Assembly: GCA_964486935.1 (NCBI GenBank)
Contig: CAZAPG010000057.1
Coordinates: forward strand, 1 to 47,546
Length of the DNA: 47,546 nt
From: CAZAPG01 sp964486935
GTDB taxonomy: Bacteria > Chloroflexota > Anaerolineae > 4572-78 > J111
Direction: 5' to 3'
The first letter of the stretch is position 1; each line of letters opens with the position of its first letter. The notes below the pieces were generated by a model. It was not told the DNA's origin, did no database searches, and saw nothing but the letters and a program-made list of their open reading frames with translations. Below are positions 38,673-47,546 of this stretch, piece by piece. Position numbers and translations under genes: made by a program.

Positions 38673-41390
38673 TTACTGCCGTGGCAGGGTGGCGTAATAA
38701 ATCTCTTTATCCGTCCCGTGCCAAACGATATGGCGCGCGCCCTGGTCGTCAATGGCCATTACCGGGCCGCCGCCGTTGGCATCTCCGGCATCTTCAAGGA
38801 TAACCTGCGGCTCAGTCCAGCTTCCGTCGGGCTGCTGGCGGGCGTAATAGAGGCTGGTCCAAATCCAGACCATATGGGCCAGCCCATCATTATCAATGGC
38901 CAGGTCAAACCAGGCGCTGCCCTGCGTATCCGGTCCAACCTCAACCGTTTCTCCCCAGCCTGTTTCGGGCGTCCAGCGGCGATAGAAGTTTTTGCCGCCA
39001 AAACCCATCCAGCCCAAATGGACGTTGCCTTGCGCGTCGGCCACCAGTCGGGGCCAGCCGGGGCTGGGGTCCTCGTCGCCGGTGAGCCGTTCAACCTCGC
39101 TCCAGCTTTGGCCGCCATCGCTTGACGAGAAATATTCCAGCCTGAAGGGGTCGGATTGACGCACCCAGGCGGCGTGAAAGGTTCCGGCGGTATCAATGGT
39201 GAAGGTGGGCTGGTAAACCAGGGCCGCGCTGCCGCTGACCAGTTCAGTTTCGCCAAAGTAGAGCGAGCCGGGGGGTTGATTCCAGACGGTTTGGGGCGCG
39301 CCGTCGGGGGTAAATGCCGGGTCGGCATCGCGCCATTGTTCTTGCACAAAGGCCATTTCAGTGGTGGCGCTGCCCTCAAAGCAGCTTGAGTACAGTTGTT
39401 GGGCAAAATCCGATGGCCCGGCCGCAGCCACAAAGGCGCACACCTGCCCGTTGGGGCTGCGGGCCAGCCGCGCGGAGCTTTGAATTAGACTCTTGAAATC
39501 GGTGGTCAAAATCTCCGGGTCTGACCAATCGCCATCGGGCGACTTGTAACGGTGGAGCAAATCGCTGCCCAACTCGCGGGCGCCCTGGTCTACCCACACA
39601 AAATGCAGGTAGCCCTGGCTGTCGAACATAATCCGCCCTTCGGACGAGGCGTGGTCCGGGGTGTCGGTCAGGTTGAACGGCCCGGTCAGGCTGAGGGCCG
39701 GAGCGGTGGGCGCGGGGGTGTCGGTGGGCGGCAGTGGGGCGCTGGTGGGCGCGGGCGTAGCCGTGGCCCTGGCAACGGGCGTGCCCTGCAAAATAGAAAT
39801 CTGGTCTTCCAGCACCCGGCCAATATCCTCTTCACTATCGGCATCGTAGTAGCTGCCGCCGGCAGACTCGGCCAGTTGCTGAAGCTGCTCGGCCTCGGTC
39901 TGGTCTTCTACGCCCAGGCCAATCAGGTGCAGGTCAAACTCAATGCCCAGCCGCCGGCTGAGGGTTTCTAGCTGGCTCACCGCGTCGGCCTCGCAGGTGT
40001 CCAGCCCGGCGGTGATGATAATGAGCGTGTTTTTGTTCTGGTTGCTCAAATCAAAATCGCCAATGGCCTGCACAATCGCCTCGGTCAGCGGGGCTTCGCC
40101 CTGGGGCGACACGCCGGCCAGGGCGCCGGCAATTTGGCGGCTGCGGCCGGTGGCCGGTTCAACCAGCAGTTGGGTGTCTTCGCAGGGTTCCTGCCCGGAC
40201 GAGTTGCCGCCAAAAACGCGCAGCCCCGCGCCCACGTTGCCGGGCAAAATATCAAGCTCCCGGGCCAGCGCGTCGCGGGCAATATCAATTTTGGTTTTGC
40301 CGTCGATGGTTTCATTCATTCCGGCTGAGGCGTCGATAACAAATTGCCAGGTAGCCAGCGTGGGTTGCGGGCGGAGCCAAAAATAGATACCGGCCCCGGC
40401 GGCCAGCAGGACACACAAGAGCAGGGCCGCCAGACCTGCCGCGCCGCCCAGCAGCCAGCCGGCCTTTTTGCCTTTTTCCGGTTGGGATTTTGGGGGCGAT
40501 TCTGCGGCCACTTCTTTGACGGTGGGCGCGGCGATATCGGGCGCGGTGGCGCTCTCGCCGCGCAGGCTGCGCTTGAGGCCATCAACAAAGGCCTCGGCGG
40601 ATTGGTAGCGCCGGGCCGGGTCTTTGACCGTTGCTTTCAGCACCACGCCTTGCAGCACATCGGGGATATCCGGGCTGAATTCGCGGGGCGGGGGCAGCGG
40701 GTCGTTGACAACTTTGAGGATGACGGCCAGCGGAGTGTCGGCGCTGTAAGGCACGCGGCCGGTCAGCATCTCGTACAGCACAATGCCCAGCGAATAGAGG
40801 TCGGCGGTAGGGCCGATATCGGGCGCGCCTCTGGCCTGCTCCGGGGCCATGTAGGCCGGGGTGCCAATGCCCACGCCTTTTTGGGTCATGGCCTCTTCCT
40901 GTTTGGTCAAAATTTTGGCAATACCAAAATCGGTCAAAATCACCTGCTCATCTTTGGCCAGCATGATGTTGGCCGGTTTGATATCGCGGTGGATGACGCC
41001 CCGTTTGTGGGCGTAACTGAGCGCCGAGGCGACCTGCTCGATGATGGGGAGCACCTGGCTGAAGGGGCGAATCTGGCCCTGGCGGGTGAGATGCTGTTTC
41101 AGGTCGCGCCCCTCGATAAACTCCATAACCATGTAGTAGAGGTTGTCCTGAATGCCAAAATCATGCACCTGCACAATGTTGGGGTGGCGCATTTCGGCCA
41201 CGGCCTGGGCTTCGCGTTGAAAGCGGGCTTTGAAATCGGCGTCGGTGACAAATTCGGGCCGGATAACTTTGATGGCCCGGTAAACGGCCAATCCGCTGTG
41301 AAAGGCTTTGTAAACATCGGCCATGCCGCCGCCGCCCAGGTGCTCCACAATCTGGTATTGTCCAATGGTTTGCCCAACCAGAGTTGCCAT
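38673..41390 (-). CDS. Membrane serine/threonine kinase with extracytoplasmic vWA domain and beta-propeller-like repeats
   Basis: A 905-aa protein. The PknB-like kinase domain spans about 12-275: the G loop is GGGGMADVY (19-27), the lysine is K41, HRDIKPAN lies at 134-141, DFG at 154-156 and APE at 182-184, so it should be active. A membrane helix follows (about 311-338). The outside part has a vWA domain (about 347-545; the metal motif starts VIDASAG with D353, so DxSxS is degenerate at its last position), a Pro/Thr linker and a C-terminal repeat domain (about 590-905) like a sialidase or beta-propeller fold. It may sense an extracellular ligand and signal to the cytoplasm. The response regulator is the next gene. 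Confidence 0.88.
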   Translation of the reverse strand: MATLVGQTIGQYQIVEHLGGGGMADVYKAFHSGLAVYRAIKVIRPEFVTDADFKARFQREAQAVAEMRHPNIVQVHDFGIQDNLYYMVMEFIEGRDLKQHLTRQGQIRPFSQVLPIIEQVASALSYAHKRGVIHRDIKPANIMLAKDEQVILTDFGIAKILTKQEEAMTQKGVGIGTPAYMAPEQARGAPDIGPTADLYSLGIVLYEMLTGRVPYSADTPLAVILKVVNDPLPPPREFSPDIPDVLQGVVLKATVKDPARRYQSAEAFVDGLKRSLRGESATAPDIAAPTVKEVAAESPPKSQPEKGKKAGWLLGGAAGLAALLLCVLLAAGAGIYFWLRPQPTLATWQFVIDASAGMNETIDGKTKIDIARDALARELDILPGNVGAGLRVFGGNSSGQEPCEDTQLLVEPATGRSRQIAGALAGVSPQGEAPLTEAIVQAIGDFDLSNQNKNTLIIITAGLDTCEADAVSQLETLSRRLGIEFDLHLIGLGVEDQTEAEQLQQLAESAGGSYYDADSEEDIGRVLEDQISILQGTPVARATATPAPTSAPLPPTDTPAPTAPALSLTGPFNLTDTPDHASSEGRIMFDSQGYLHFVWVDQGARELGSDLLHRYKSPDGDWSDPEILTTDFKSLIQSSARLARSPNGQVCAFVAAAGPSDFAQQLYSSCFEGSATTEMAFVQEQWRDADPAFTPDGAPQTVWNQPPGSLYFGETELVSGSAALVYQPTFTIDTAGTFHAAWVRQSDPFRLEYFSSSDGGQSWSEVERLTGDEDPSPGWPRLVADAQGNVHLGWMGFGGKNFYRRWTPETGWGETVEVGPDTQGSAWFDLAIDNDGLAHMVWIWTSLYYARQQPDGSWTEPQVILEDAGDANGGGPVMAIDDQGARHIVWHGTDKEIYYATLPRQ

Positions 41391-41430
41391 AAATACAAAT
41401 AATCCTTTCTACAACAGGGTTAATGAGAAT

Positions 41431-41670
41431 TTATTTTCTTATCAAACCAATGACCCAAATTAACACAATGGCCCCAACCAGCGCCGAAATCAAGCTGCCA
41501 ATTAAGCCAACTGCGGCCAGGCCAATCAGGTCAAACAGAAAACCGCCAATAATGGCCCCGATTGCGCCGATAATCAGGTTGCCAATCAGGCCAAAGCCGC
41601 GGCCTTTCATAATTTGTCCGGCCAGCCAGCCAGCTACCAGCCCAATAATTAAAAACCAGATAATATTCAT
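41431..41670 (-). CDS. GlsB/YeaQ/YmgE family membrane protein
   Basis: A 79-aa hydrophobic protein with three short membrane helices. It starts NIIWFLIIGLVAGWLAGQIM and carries GLIGNLIIGAIGAIIGGF, the family's Gly-rich pattern. Members are stress-associated and of unknown mechanism. GAGGGAGAAA on the - strand precedes the ATG. The gene is divergent from the FHA-ABC gene and lies 40 nt upstream of the kinase gene's start, on the same strand. Confidence 0.88.
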   Translation of the reverse strand: MNIIWFLIIGLVAGWLAGQIMKGRGFGLIGNLIIGAIGAIIGGFLFDLIGLAAVGLIGSLISALVGAIVLIWVIGLIRK

Positions 41671-41786
41671 TTTGTTTCTCCCTCTAGAAAATTTATAGTA
41701 GATTGATTGGATTTTATTCGGCCTGCAAATATTTGCAAACGCCTTTCAATGCCGCTCAAAATTTTTACAATAATTTGGCCCGGTTG

Positions 41787-41795
41787 TGTTATAAT
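41787..41795 (+). promoter_or_regulatory. Extended -10 promoter of the FHA-ABC gene
   Basis: TGT followed by a perfect TATAAT (41790-41795) makes an extended -10 box. TTTACA at 41764-41769 is a possible but distant -35 (20-nt spacing). The start of translation is about 30 nt downstream. Confidence 0.6.
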
Positions 41796-41824
41796 GGCAG
41801 CCTGATAACAGCCAAACCGGAGCC

Positions 41825-44491
41825 ATGATGGCCGACCCCAAAAAATCTACCCAAAAATTTACCCGCGATGAGAATTTGAGAAAAGCTCTCGACGGCGAAT
41901 CGACGCAATGCCCATATTGCCACAAAGCTATAGATTCTGTCGATGAGCTGGCCTGCCCCCACTGCGGCCTGCCTCTGCGGCGGCGCAAGCGGCATCGCCA
42001 GATGACCACCCACGGCGGGCATCTGGCTAAACTTGTGGTTCATTACCCCGGCCAGGCCGATAAGGAGCATGCGCTTTCGGCGCAGGTGGTAACGCTGGGC
42101 CGAAACCCCGATAGCAACATTCAGCTTGACTCGCCCTTTGTCTCGGCCCGGCACGCCCAAATAGAGCTAACCGGCGACGGCCACGCCCTGACCGATTTGG
42201 GCAGCACCAACGGCACGCGGGTTAACGGCCAGTTGTTGACCCCCGGTCAATCCCAAATTTTAACCGACAGAGATATCATCCGCTTGAGCGATTCACGCGG
42301 CAACTTTATTAAATTAACTTACATGGCGCCCACGGATTACAAATGGGTTACTGCCGACCGGATGGAGCAATCTTACCGGCTCAAAGCCGATGTGACCCGC
42401 ATTGGCCGCGGCTTTGATGCCGACATTGTGCTCTCTCATCCGGCCGTATCCTGGTTTCACGCCCAAATTACGCGTCAAAATGACCATTATGTAATTGAGG
42501 ATGCCAGCAGCCGCGATGATACCTTTCTCAACGGCGTGCAGTTAACGCAGGCCCGCCCGCTAGAGCAGGGCGACGTGATTGGCCTTGGTCCGTTCAACCT
42601 GATTTTTCAGGGCGACGGCCAGCTTTCGGTATTCATCGCCGAACGTAATTTTAAGGTCGAGGCCATCGGGCTGGAGAAATTGGTTTACGGCAAAAACTGG
42701 TTGGGGCTGGATAATCTTAAACAGGCCAAACAAATATTGCGCCATGTAGATATTTGCATCAACCCCCGCGAGTTTGTGGCCCTGGTGGGCGGCAGCGGCA
42801 GCGGCAAAAGCACGCTGATGAAGGCCCTGCTGGGGCAAAGCCCGGCTAGCGGCGGCCAGGTGCTGGTTAATGGCGACAACCTGTACGAACATCTGAATAT
42901 TTACCGCCATTTGATTGGCTACGTGCCTCAGGATGACATTATCCATCAGGATTTGCCGGTGCGGCGCGCCCTGCATTACGCCCTGCAACTGCGCTCGCCG
43001 CAGCCAGACCCCGCCGGGGGCGAAACCTTGATTGGCGAAGTGCTGGCCAAAGTGGGGCTGTCGGCCCACGCCAATACCCTGGTGGGAGACCTGAGCGGCG
43101 GCCAGCGCAAGCGGGTCAGCATTGCCGCCGAACTGCTGGCCGACCCCTGGATCTTCTTTTTGGATGAGCCAACCTCGGGCCTGGACCCCGGGCTGGAAAA
43201 GTTGATGATGGACACCCTGCGCCAGCTTGCCGATGAAGGGCGCACCATTGTGCTGGTAACGCACGCCACCACGCACATTACCAACCATTGCGATATGGTC
43301 GCTTTTATGGCTGCCGGAGAACTGGCATATTTTGGCCCGCCCCGGCAGGCTATGGATTATTTTGGCGTGGACAACTTCCCCGATATTTACACCGCATTGG
43401 CCCAGCCTGCTACCCCCAACGGCAGCCGGCCCGACGAGTCGAACCTGACCTGGGGCGCGCGCTACCGCCAGTCGGACCTGTACCAAACCTGCATTCTCCA
43501 CCGCCGCACCGGCGAGGTAGCCCGGCCTATTATCCAAAAATCTGTTCCGGTGGCCGATACCGCCAAAAAACAGTGGAGACAATTTAAGCTGCTGGCCCAA
43601 CGCTATCTGGAATTAATCAAGGCCGACCGGCTGACTCTGTGGCTGCTGCTGGCCGTAATGCCGCTGATTGCCCTGCTGCTGTTGCTGATTACCCCGGCCA
43701 ACGCGCTGGTCGGCAACCCCGCGCCGGAAATTACAGCCGCGCTGGAATCGAGCGGCCGCTACACCGTTGCCGCCGATACCCAGCGCGCGCTCTTTTTGAT
43801 GGCCCTGGCGACTGCCCTGCTGGGTATCTTTAGCGCCGGGTATGAGTTTGTCAAAGAAGAGGCCATCTATCGCCGCGAGCGGATGATTGGCCTGCGGGCG
43901 CTGCCCTATTTTGGCTCAAAATTGGCCGTGCTGGGGGCCTTTATGGCCGTGCAGCTTGTGTTGTTTTTGGGCGTGCTGGCCGTAGGGCTAAACTTGCCGG
44001 CAGCGGGCGCGCTGGTCTGGGCGCCGCCGGAATTTTACCTGACCCTGCTGCTGACCGCGCTGGCGGCCATTGCGTTGGGGCTGTTTATCTCGGCGCTGGC
44101 CCGGTCAAAAGATATGGTTACGTACCTCATCCTGCTGGCGATTCTGGCGCAGATTATCTTTTCGGGGGCCATCTTTCAACTTTCGCCCGCCACCGAACCG
44201 CTCTCTTACCTGACCATCACCCGCTGGTCGCTGGAGGCGCTGGGCATCAGCACCGATATCAACCAGCTTAACCAGTTGGGCCAGGTGCGCGTGGTCAACG
44301 AACTGGACACCGGCCGGGGCGTCACCATGCTCATTAAAGACATCCCGGCCCCGCTTGATTTTTACGTCAACTACACCCGCCAGCCGCTGGCGCTGGTCTC
44401 GCGCTGGATATTTTTGCTGGCGCACATCCTCATCTGGAGCCGGTTAGCGCTGTGGCAGCTTCGGCGCAGAGATAAAATTTGGAGAAAATGA
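41825..44491 (+). CDS. Zinc-ribbon/FHA/FHA/ABC transporter fusion (ABCG-like half transporter)
   Basis: An 888-aa protein. An N-terminal zinc ribbon (CPYC near 33-36 and CPHC near 48-51) is followed by two FHA domains that bind phosphothreonine (GRNPDSNIQL...SARHAQIEL...STNGTRVNG around 90-138 and GRGFDADIVL...SWFHAQI... around 193-245). The ATPase has Walker A GGSGSGKST near 322, signature LSGGQRKR near 424 and Walker B FFLDEPTSGLD near 444. A membrane domain of about six helices ends the protein. This matches the ABC-2 half-transporter plan. The FHA domains suggest control by Ser/Thr phosphorylation, perhaps by the nearby kinase. Its stop overlaps the next start. Confidence 0.9.
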   Translation: MMADPKKSTQKFTRDENLRKALDGESTQCPYCHKAIDSVDELACPHCGLPLRRRKRHRQMTTHGGHLAKLVVHYPGQADKEHALSAQVVTLGRNPDSNIQLDSPFVSARHAQIELTGDGHALTDLGSTNGTRVNGQLLTPGQSQILTDRDIIRLSDSRGNFIKLTYMAPTDYKWVTADRMEQSYRLKADVTRIGRGFDADIVLSHPAVSWFHAQITRQNDHYVIEDASSRDDTFLNGVQLTQARPLEQGDVIGLGPFNLIFQGDGQLSVFIAERNFKVEAIGLEKLVYGKNWLGLDNLKQAKQILRHVDICINPREFVALVGGSGSGKSTLMKALLGQSPASGGQVLVNGDNLYEHLNIYRHLIGYVPQDDIIHQDLPVRRALHYALQLRSPQPDPAGGETLIGEVLAKVGLSAHANTLVGDLSGGQRKRVSIAAELLADPWIFFLDEPTSGLDPGLEKLMMDTLRQLADEGRTIVLVTHATTHITNHCDMVAFMAAGELAYFGPPRQAMDYFGVDNFPDIYTALAQPATPNGSRPDESNLTWGARYRQSDLYQTCILHRRTGEVARPIIQKSVPVADTAKKQWRQFKLLAQRYLELIKADRLTLWLLLAVMPLIALLLLLITPANALVGNPAPEITAALESSGRYTVAADTQRALFLMALATALLGIFSAGYEFVKEEAIYRRERMIGLRALPYFGSKLAVLGAFMAVQLVLFLGVLAVGLNLPAAGALVWAPPEFYLTLLLTALAAIALGLFISALARSKDMVTYLILLAILAQIIFSGAIFQLSPATEPLSYLTITRWSLEALGISTDINQLNQLGQVRVVNELDTGRGVTMLIKDIPAPLDFYVNYTRQPLALVSRWIFLLAHILIWSRLALWQLRRRDKIWRK

Positions 44492-46257
44492 TGAAGCGAA
44501 ACATCATCACCCTCATTGCCATTGGGGTGGTTGTTGGGGCCGGCATTGCCGCTTATCTGCTGTCTCAAGGCCAACCCCCGGCGGAAACGCCCACCCTGCC
44601 GCCCCCCGAAATCATCAACGCCACGCTGACCCTGCCCGACTCGCTGGCCGAGGTGGCCGCCGGGCTGGCCGCCGATTACCCCCAACTGGCCGACCTGCTC
44701 AACAACCCGGAACTGGCCTCGGTGTACAAGGATTTTTACCTGACCTACCAGAATTTGGGGCAGGAAGCGGCCCTGGCCCTGGCCCAGCAGCGCGGCCTGC
44801 TCAACGAGAATGGCGACGTGTTGATGACCCTGGCCCTGGAGCCGGGCGCGGACGCCTCCGCTTTAATCGCCTCGCTGGAGGCCGAAGGCGTAATTGTTGA
44901 AAGCAGCTACCGGGACCGGGTTAACCTGATTATCCCGCTCGCTCTCATTTTAGAGCAGCTCGAGGCCGCCGACCCGGAATTGATTGTCGAGCGCATCTCC
45001 GGCCTGGAGCATGTGGTCGGCCTGCGCTGGCCGGAGAAAATGCTGCCCGACCGCCGCCTTGCCGCCGCCGGGCAGGGCGTGGGGGTAACGCTGGCCGACC
45101 GGTGGCACAGCCAGGGCATTACCGGGCAGGGGGTAAAAATCGGCATTCTGGATTTGGGCTTTGCCGGGTACGAGGGGCTGCTCGGCTCTGAATTGCCGCC
45201 GGAGGTCACGTGGGCCACTTTTGGCAACCCCGGCCGCTTTGCCAGCGAGGTTCACGGCACGGCCTGCGCCGAAATTGCCCACGAAATGGCCCCCGATGCC
45301 GAACTGTTTCTGGCCTATTTTGACGGCACCGAGGCGGCCATGGGGCTGGCCGTCGAGTGGCTGTTGGGCCAGGGGGTCGATATTATCAGCAACTCGACCA
45401 GCATCAGCGGCCTGACCCCCATGGACGGCACCGGCTTTGCCGCCGGGCTGGTCAACCGCGTGCGCGACTCTGGCGTGTTTTGGGTTAACGCCGCCGGCAA
45501 CCGCGCCGACGAGCATTATCGCGGCCAGTTTAGCGACTCCGACGGCGACACCCTGCACGAGTTTGCGCCGCAGGTGACAACCCTGCCGTTTACCATGAAG
45601 GCCGGCGCCACCACCCACCTGATTTTAGCCTGGAATGACTGGGCCGCGGTTGACCAGGATTACGACCTGATGCTGTTTGACAAGAATGGCGCGCTGCTGG
45701 CCAAAGCCGAGGATTTTCAAAACGGGCAGCCCGGCCAGCGGCCTGTCGAACTGATTTTTTACCAGTTTGCCAAAGCCGACACCTACCTGCTGGCCGTGCA
45801 AAACCGCAACGGCCAGGCCAGAGGCGATGCCACCTTTGACCTGTTTGTTTACAACGGGCAAATCCCGCCGCAGTTTCGGGTGGGGCAGGCCAGCCTTGGC
45901 ACTCCGGCCGACGCGGCGGGCGCGTTTGCCGTGGGCGCGGTCCACTGGTCAAACGACGCGCTGGAGCCGTACAGTTCGCAAGGCCCCACCAACGATGGCC
46001 GGCTTAAACCGGAACTGGTCGCCCCCTCGGCTGTGGCCAATGCCTCGTACGCGCCCAGCATTTTTGATGGCACCTCGGCGGCCACGCCCCACGTGGCCGG
46101 CGCGGCGGCGCTCATCCTGCAAGCCTTCCCCCATTACACCCCCGCCGATATCGCCGGCCATTTACAGAGCCAGGCCGTCAGGCTGGGCAACGCAGAGTTG
46201 AACAATCAATTCGGCGCAGGCCGCCTCAATCTGGGCGAGCCGGCCTCGAGCGAGTGA
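44488..46257 (+). CDS. Exported subtilisin-like serine protease (S8 family)
   Basis: A 589-aa protein with an N-terminal hydrophobic segment (about 4-24) that serves as signal or anchor, a long prosequence-like region (about 30-200) and a subtilase domain. The triad is D222 (ILDLGF), H256 (VHGTACAEI) and S530 (GTSAATPHVAGAAAL). The oxyanion-hole Asn lies in NAAGN. A beta-rich insertion of about 130 residues lies between the Asn and Ser motifs. The ATG at 44488 overlaps the ABC gene stop (ATGA) and follows TTGGAG, so the two are coupled. The protease may mature or process the exported substrate; this is inference. Confidence 0.87.
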   Translation: MMKRNIITLIAIGVVVGAGIAAYLLSQGQPPAETPTLPPPEIINATLTLPDSLAEVAAGLAADYPQLADLLNNPELASVYKDFYLTYQNLGQEAALALAQQRGLLNENGDVLMTLALEPGADASALIASLEAEGVIVESSYRDRVNLIIPLALILEQLEAADPELIVERISGLEHVVGLRWPEKMLPDRRLAAAGQGVGVTLADRWHSQGITGQGVKIGILDLGFAGYEGLLGSELPPEVTWATFGNPGRFASEVHGTACAEIAHEMAPDAELFLAYFDGTEAAMGLAVEWLLGQGVDIISNSTSISGLTPMDGTGFAAGLVNRVRDSGVFWVNAAGNRADEHYRGQFSDSDGDTLHEFAPQVTTLPFTMKAGATTHLILAWNDWAAVDQDYDLMLFDKNGALLAKAEDFQNGQPGQRPVELIFYQFAKADTYLLAVQNRNGQARGDATFDLFVYNGQIPPQFRVGQASLGTPADAAGAFAVGAVHWSNDALEPYSSQGPTNDGRLKPELVAPSAVANASYAPSIFDGTSAATPHVAGAAALILQAFPHYTPADIAGHLQSQAVRLGNAELNNQFGAGRLNLGEPASSE

Positions 46258-46288
46258 GATTTTTTAAAGCGGATTGCTGGATTGTTTT

Positions 46289-46684
46289 TTAAACAGAAAG
46301 ACTTGAACGATTTCTGATCTCTGCAATTTTATTCTTGGGGTTAAAAATTTGCCATCCTAACTTAGACGCATTTTCAACTTGTTCAATAAACTGTTTGATT
46401 GAACGATGCTCTATGCTCAAATTCGAATGTTCAATAATTTCTACTGAGTCGTACTCATGAAAACAGTGATCATCTTCATTCAAATTATGAGTTAGGAATA
46501 AAAATACCTCAGTAACTTCAATTTGGTTTGCAATAAATAGTATTTCTTGCTCAAATGCCAGCCGTAGGCGTTTGTCAATTTCCCTCAAAGTTAATTGATC
46601 AGGGTTCGGAAAAATTATCTCTGCCCAAGACTTATAATTTCCTGCATCCCTATAAAGATAATTGAATCTGACATATGAACTCAT
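46289..46684 (-). CDS. Hypothetical protein paired with the HNH gene
   Basis: A 131-aa soluble protein, AT-rich in its gene and unlike its neighbours in base use. It is rich in Glu, Asn and Ile, with no signal peptide, membrane helix or recognised motif. It begins 4 nt after the stop of the HNH gene, so the two are one unit. It could be an immunity or partner protein, but nothing in the sequence shows this. Confidence 0.6.
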   Translation of the reverse strand: MSSYVRFNYLYRDAGNYKSWAEIIFPNPDQLTLREIDKRLRLAFEQEILFIANQIEVTEVFLFLTHNLNEDDHCFHEYDSVEIIEHSNLSIEHRSIKQFIEQVENASKLGWQIFNPKNKIAEIRNRSSLSV

Positions 46685-46688
46685 AATA

Positions 46689-47453
46689 CTATCCTTTAAA
46701 AATATTGTTCAGGTGATATTCAAGAAAATGCAACTCAGGTGTAAATTTATCTGGGAGAGTGATTTGTGTATTCTGGTATCTAAGCAATAAATTTGAGGTT
46801 GCTTCATCATCTTGATGTTCCTTGATAGATGATGATAATTTTACCCTGAAGTCGGGGGTTATGGTCAGCAGTCCTCGATCAAACGCTCGATCATGAATAG
46901 CATTAAGACATAGCCCATTGCGAGGATTGACGCGATTATGAGAGTCAACAGACCAAGGGACAATATGACTAGCATTCAAGAGTTCTGGTATTGCCAAACC
47001 TGTAATGCAACATCTTGAGTTATGCGCTGCAAGAACCGAACTTCGGAAAAAACTCTGGTTTACTCTTATACGTACTGCTGTTTCTCGTTCTTTGCCGAGG
47101 GGCATGTCTGAAATATCAATATTTGCCACCTCCTCTACGCTCTTACTTCTAAATTGGGCTAATAAATTTTCACTCTCAAAGCTCAAATTTTCCCAATCTT
47201 GGTTAAATTCATCCCAAATCTCTTTTTCACCTTTACTACCGTGAGCTGCACCAGCAACGCCCCGACTTTTTAGTGTTGGATCAAGGCGAGCAAAATTAGC
47301 AAGTTTCCAAGAAACCGCAGAAGGACTGCGCCCAATCAATTTAGCCAAATCAATGATTTCTGGGTTGCGATTGTGAATTCGTCCAAATGGTACCTTACAG
47401 TATAAGTTAAATGCCACGACTAATTCTTCTCGTGTCCAGTTATTTCTTGCCAT
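46689..47453 (-). CDS. HNH endonuclease
   Basis: A 254-aa protein. The N-terminal part (about 1-60) looks like a helix-turn-helix that could bind DNA (TREELVVAFNLYCKVPFGRIH... IGRSPSAVSWKL). The C-terminal HNH domain has a CCITG cysteine pair near 148, ASHIVPWSVDSHN near 161-173 and RNGLCLNAIHDRAFDRG near 177-193. It resembles HNH nucleases of restriction-like or mobile loci. Codons and base composition are more AT-rich than the rest of the window, which suggests transfer. The 5' end and promoter lie in the last 93 bases. Confidence 0.82.
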   Translation of the reverse strand: MARNNWTREELVVAFNLYCKVPFGRIHNRNPEIIDLAKLIGRSPSAVSWKLANFARLDPTLKSRGVAGAAHGSKGEKEIWDEFNQDWENLSFESENLLAQFRSKSVEEVANIDISDMPLGKERETAVRIRVNQSFFRSSVLAAHNSRCCITGLAIPELLNASHIVPWSVDSHNRVNPRNGLCLNAIHDRAFDRGLLTITPDFRVKLSSSIKEHQDDEATSNLLLRYQNTQITLPDKFTPELHFLEYHLNNIFKG

Positions 47454-47546
47454 AAACAGACCCTAAAAACTTTTCTGAAATTTTTTATATGATGTCATTG
47501 ACCGGCCTATACTTTACCAGGCGTGGTCGGCCGATGGTTACCAGGC

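Noticed and set aside
40344..41402. 352-aa + strand open frame opposite the kinase
   Set aside because: The - strand carries full kinase motifs; the antisense product is rich in Gly/Ala/His with no domain.

Overview
The window looks like a chromosomal piece of a free-living heterotrophic bacterium, most probably a member of the Chloroflexota (Anaerolineae-like). This is inferred from style, not from a marker gene: moderate-to-high GC, lipoproteins with long Glu/Val or Pro/Thr linkers, a large serine/threonine kinase with an extracytoplasmic sensor part, FHA domains fused to an ABC transporter, and many short palindromic repeat words between genes. Bases 1-194 hold tRNA-Trp, tRNA-Gly and a terminator.

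Bases 1419-18756 are an inositol-catabolism locus, all on the + strand. A LacI-type regulator sits behind a strong promoter and a perfect 22-bp palindromic operator. Then come IolG, a sugar-type ABC importer (lipoprotein, permease, ATPase), a pentapeptide-repeat protein, a second Gfo/Idh/MocA oxidoreductase, a metallo-beta-lactamase-fold protein, an SDR dehydrogenase, IolB, IolC, a small membrane protein, IolD, IolA, IolE and a LacD-like class I aldolase. Together they cover every step from myo-inositol to DHAP and acetyl-CoA, with the LacD-like protein proposed in place of the usual IolJ. An M24 peptidase precedes the locus. The gaps carry palindromic repeats, including a 133-bp MITE-like element inserted in another repeat whose uninterrupted copy lies at 29.2 kb.

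Bases 19195-24460 carry a DEAD-box RNA helicase, a large M16C peptidase, a 3-methyladenine DNA glycosylase and a tiny membrane protein. Bases 24595-28812 (- strand) carry two paralogous exported proteins, each with four similar beta-rich repeats. Bases 29408-34970 mix small membrane and secreted proteins, a SanA-like protein, a divergent S-adenosylhomocysteinase homologue and a LysE-type exporter.

The most interesting item is at 33355-34221 (- strand): a DsbA/thioredoxin-fold lipoprotein whose frame is interrupted by one TGA exactly where the first cysteine of the CxxC motif should be. A hairpin that fits a bacterial SECIS element begins 11 nt after the TGA. This is best read as a selenoprotein (UxxC) that automatic annotation would split in two.

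Bases 34974-41670 (- strand) carry a flavodoxin, two membrane proteins, a two-component system, a kinase-vWA-repeat protein and a GlsB/YeaQ-type protein. Bases 41825-46257 (+) are a translationally coupled pair: a zinc-ribbon/FHA/FHA/ABC transporter and an exported subtilisin-like protease. The window ends with an AT-rich two-gene unit (- strand) containing an HNH endonuclease.
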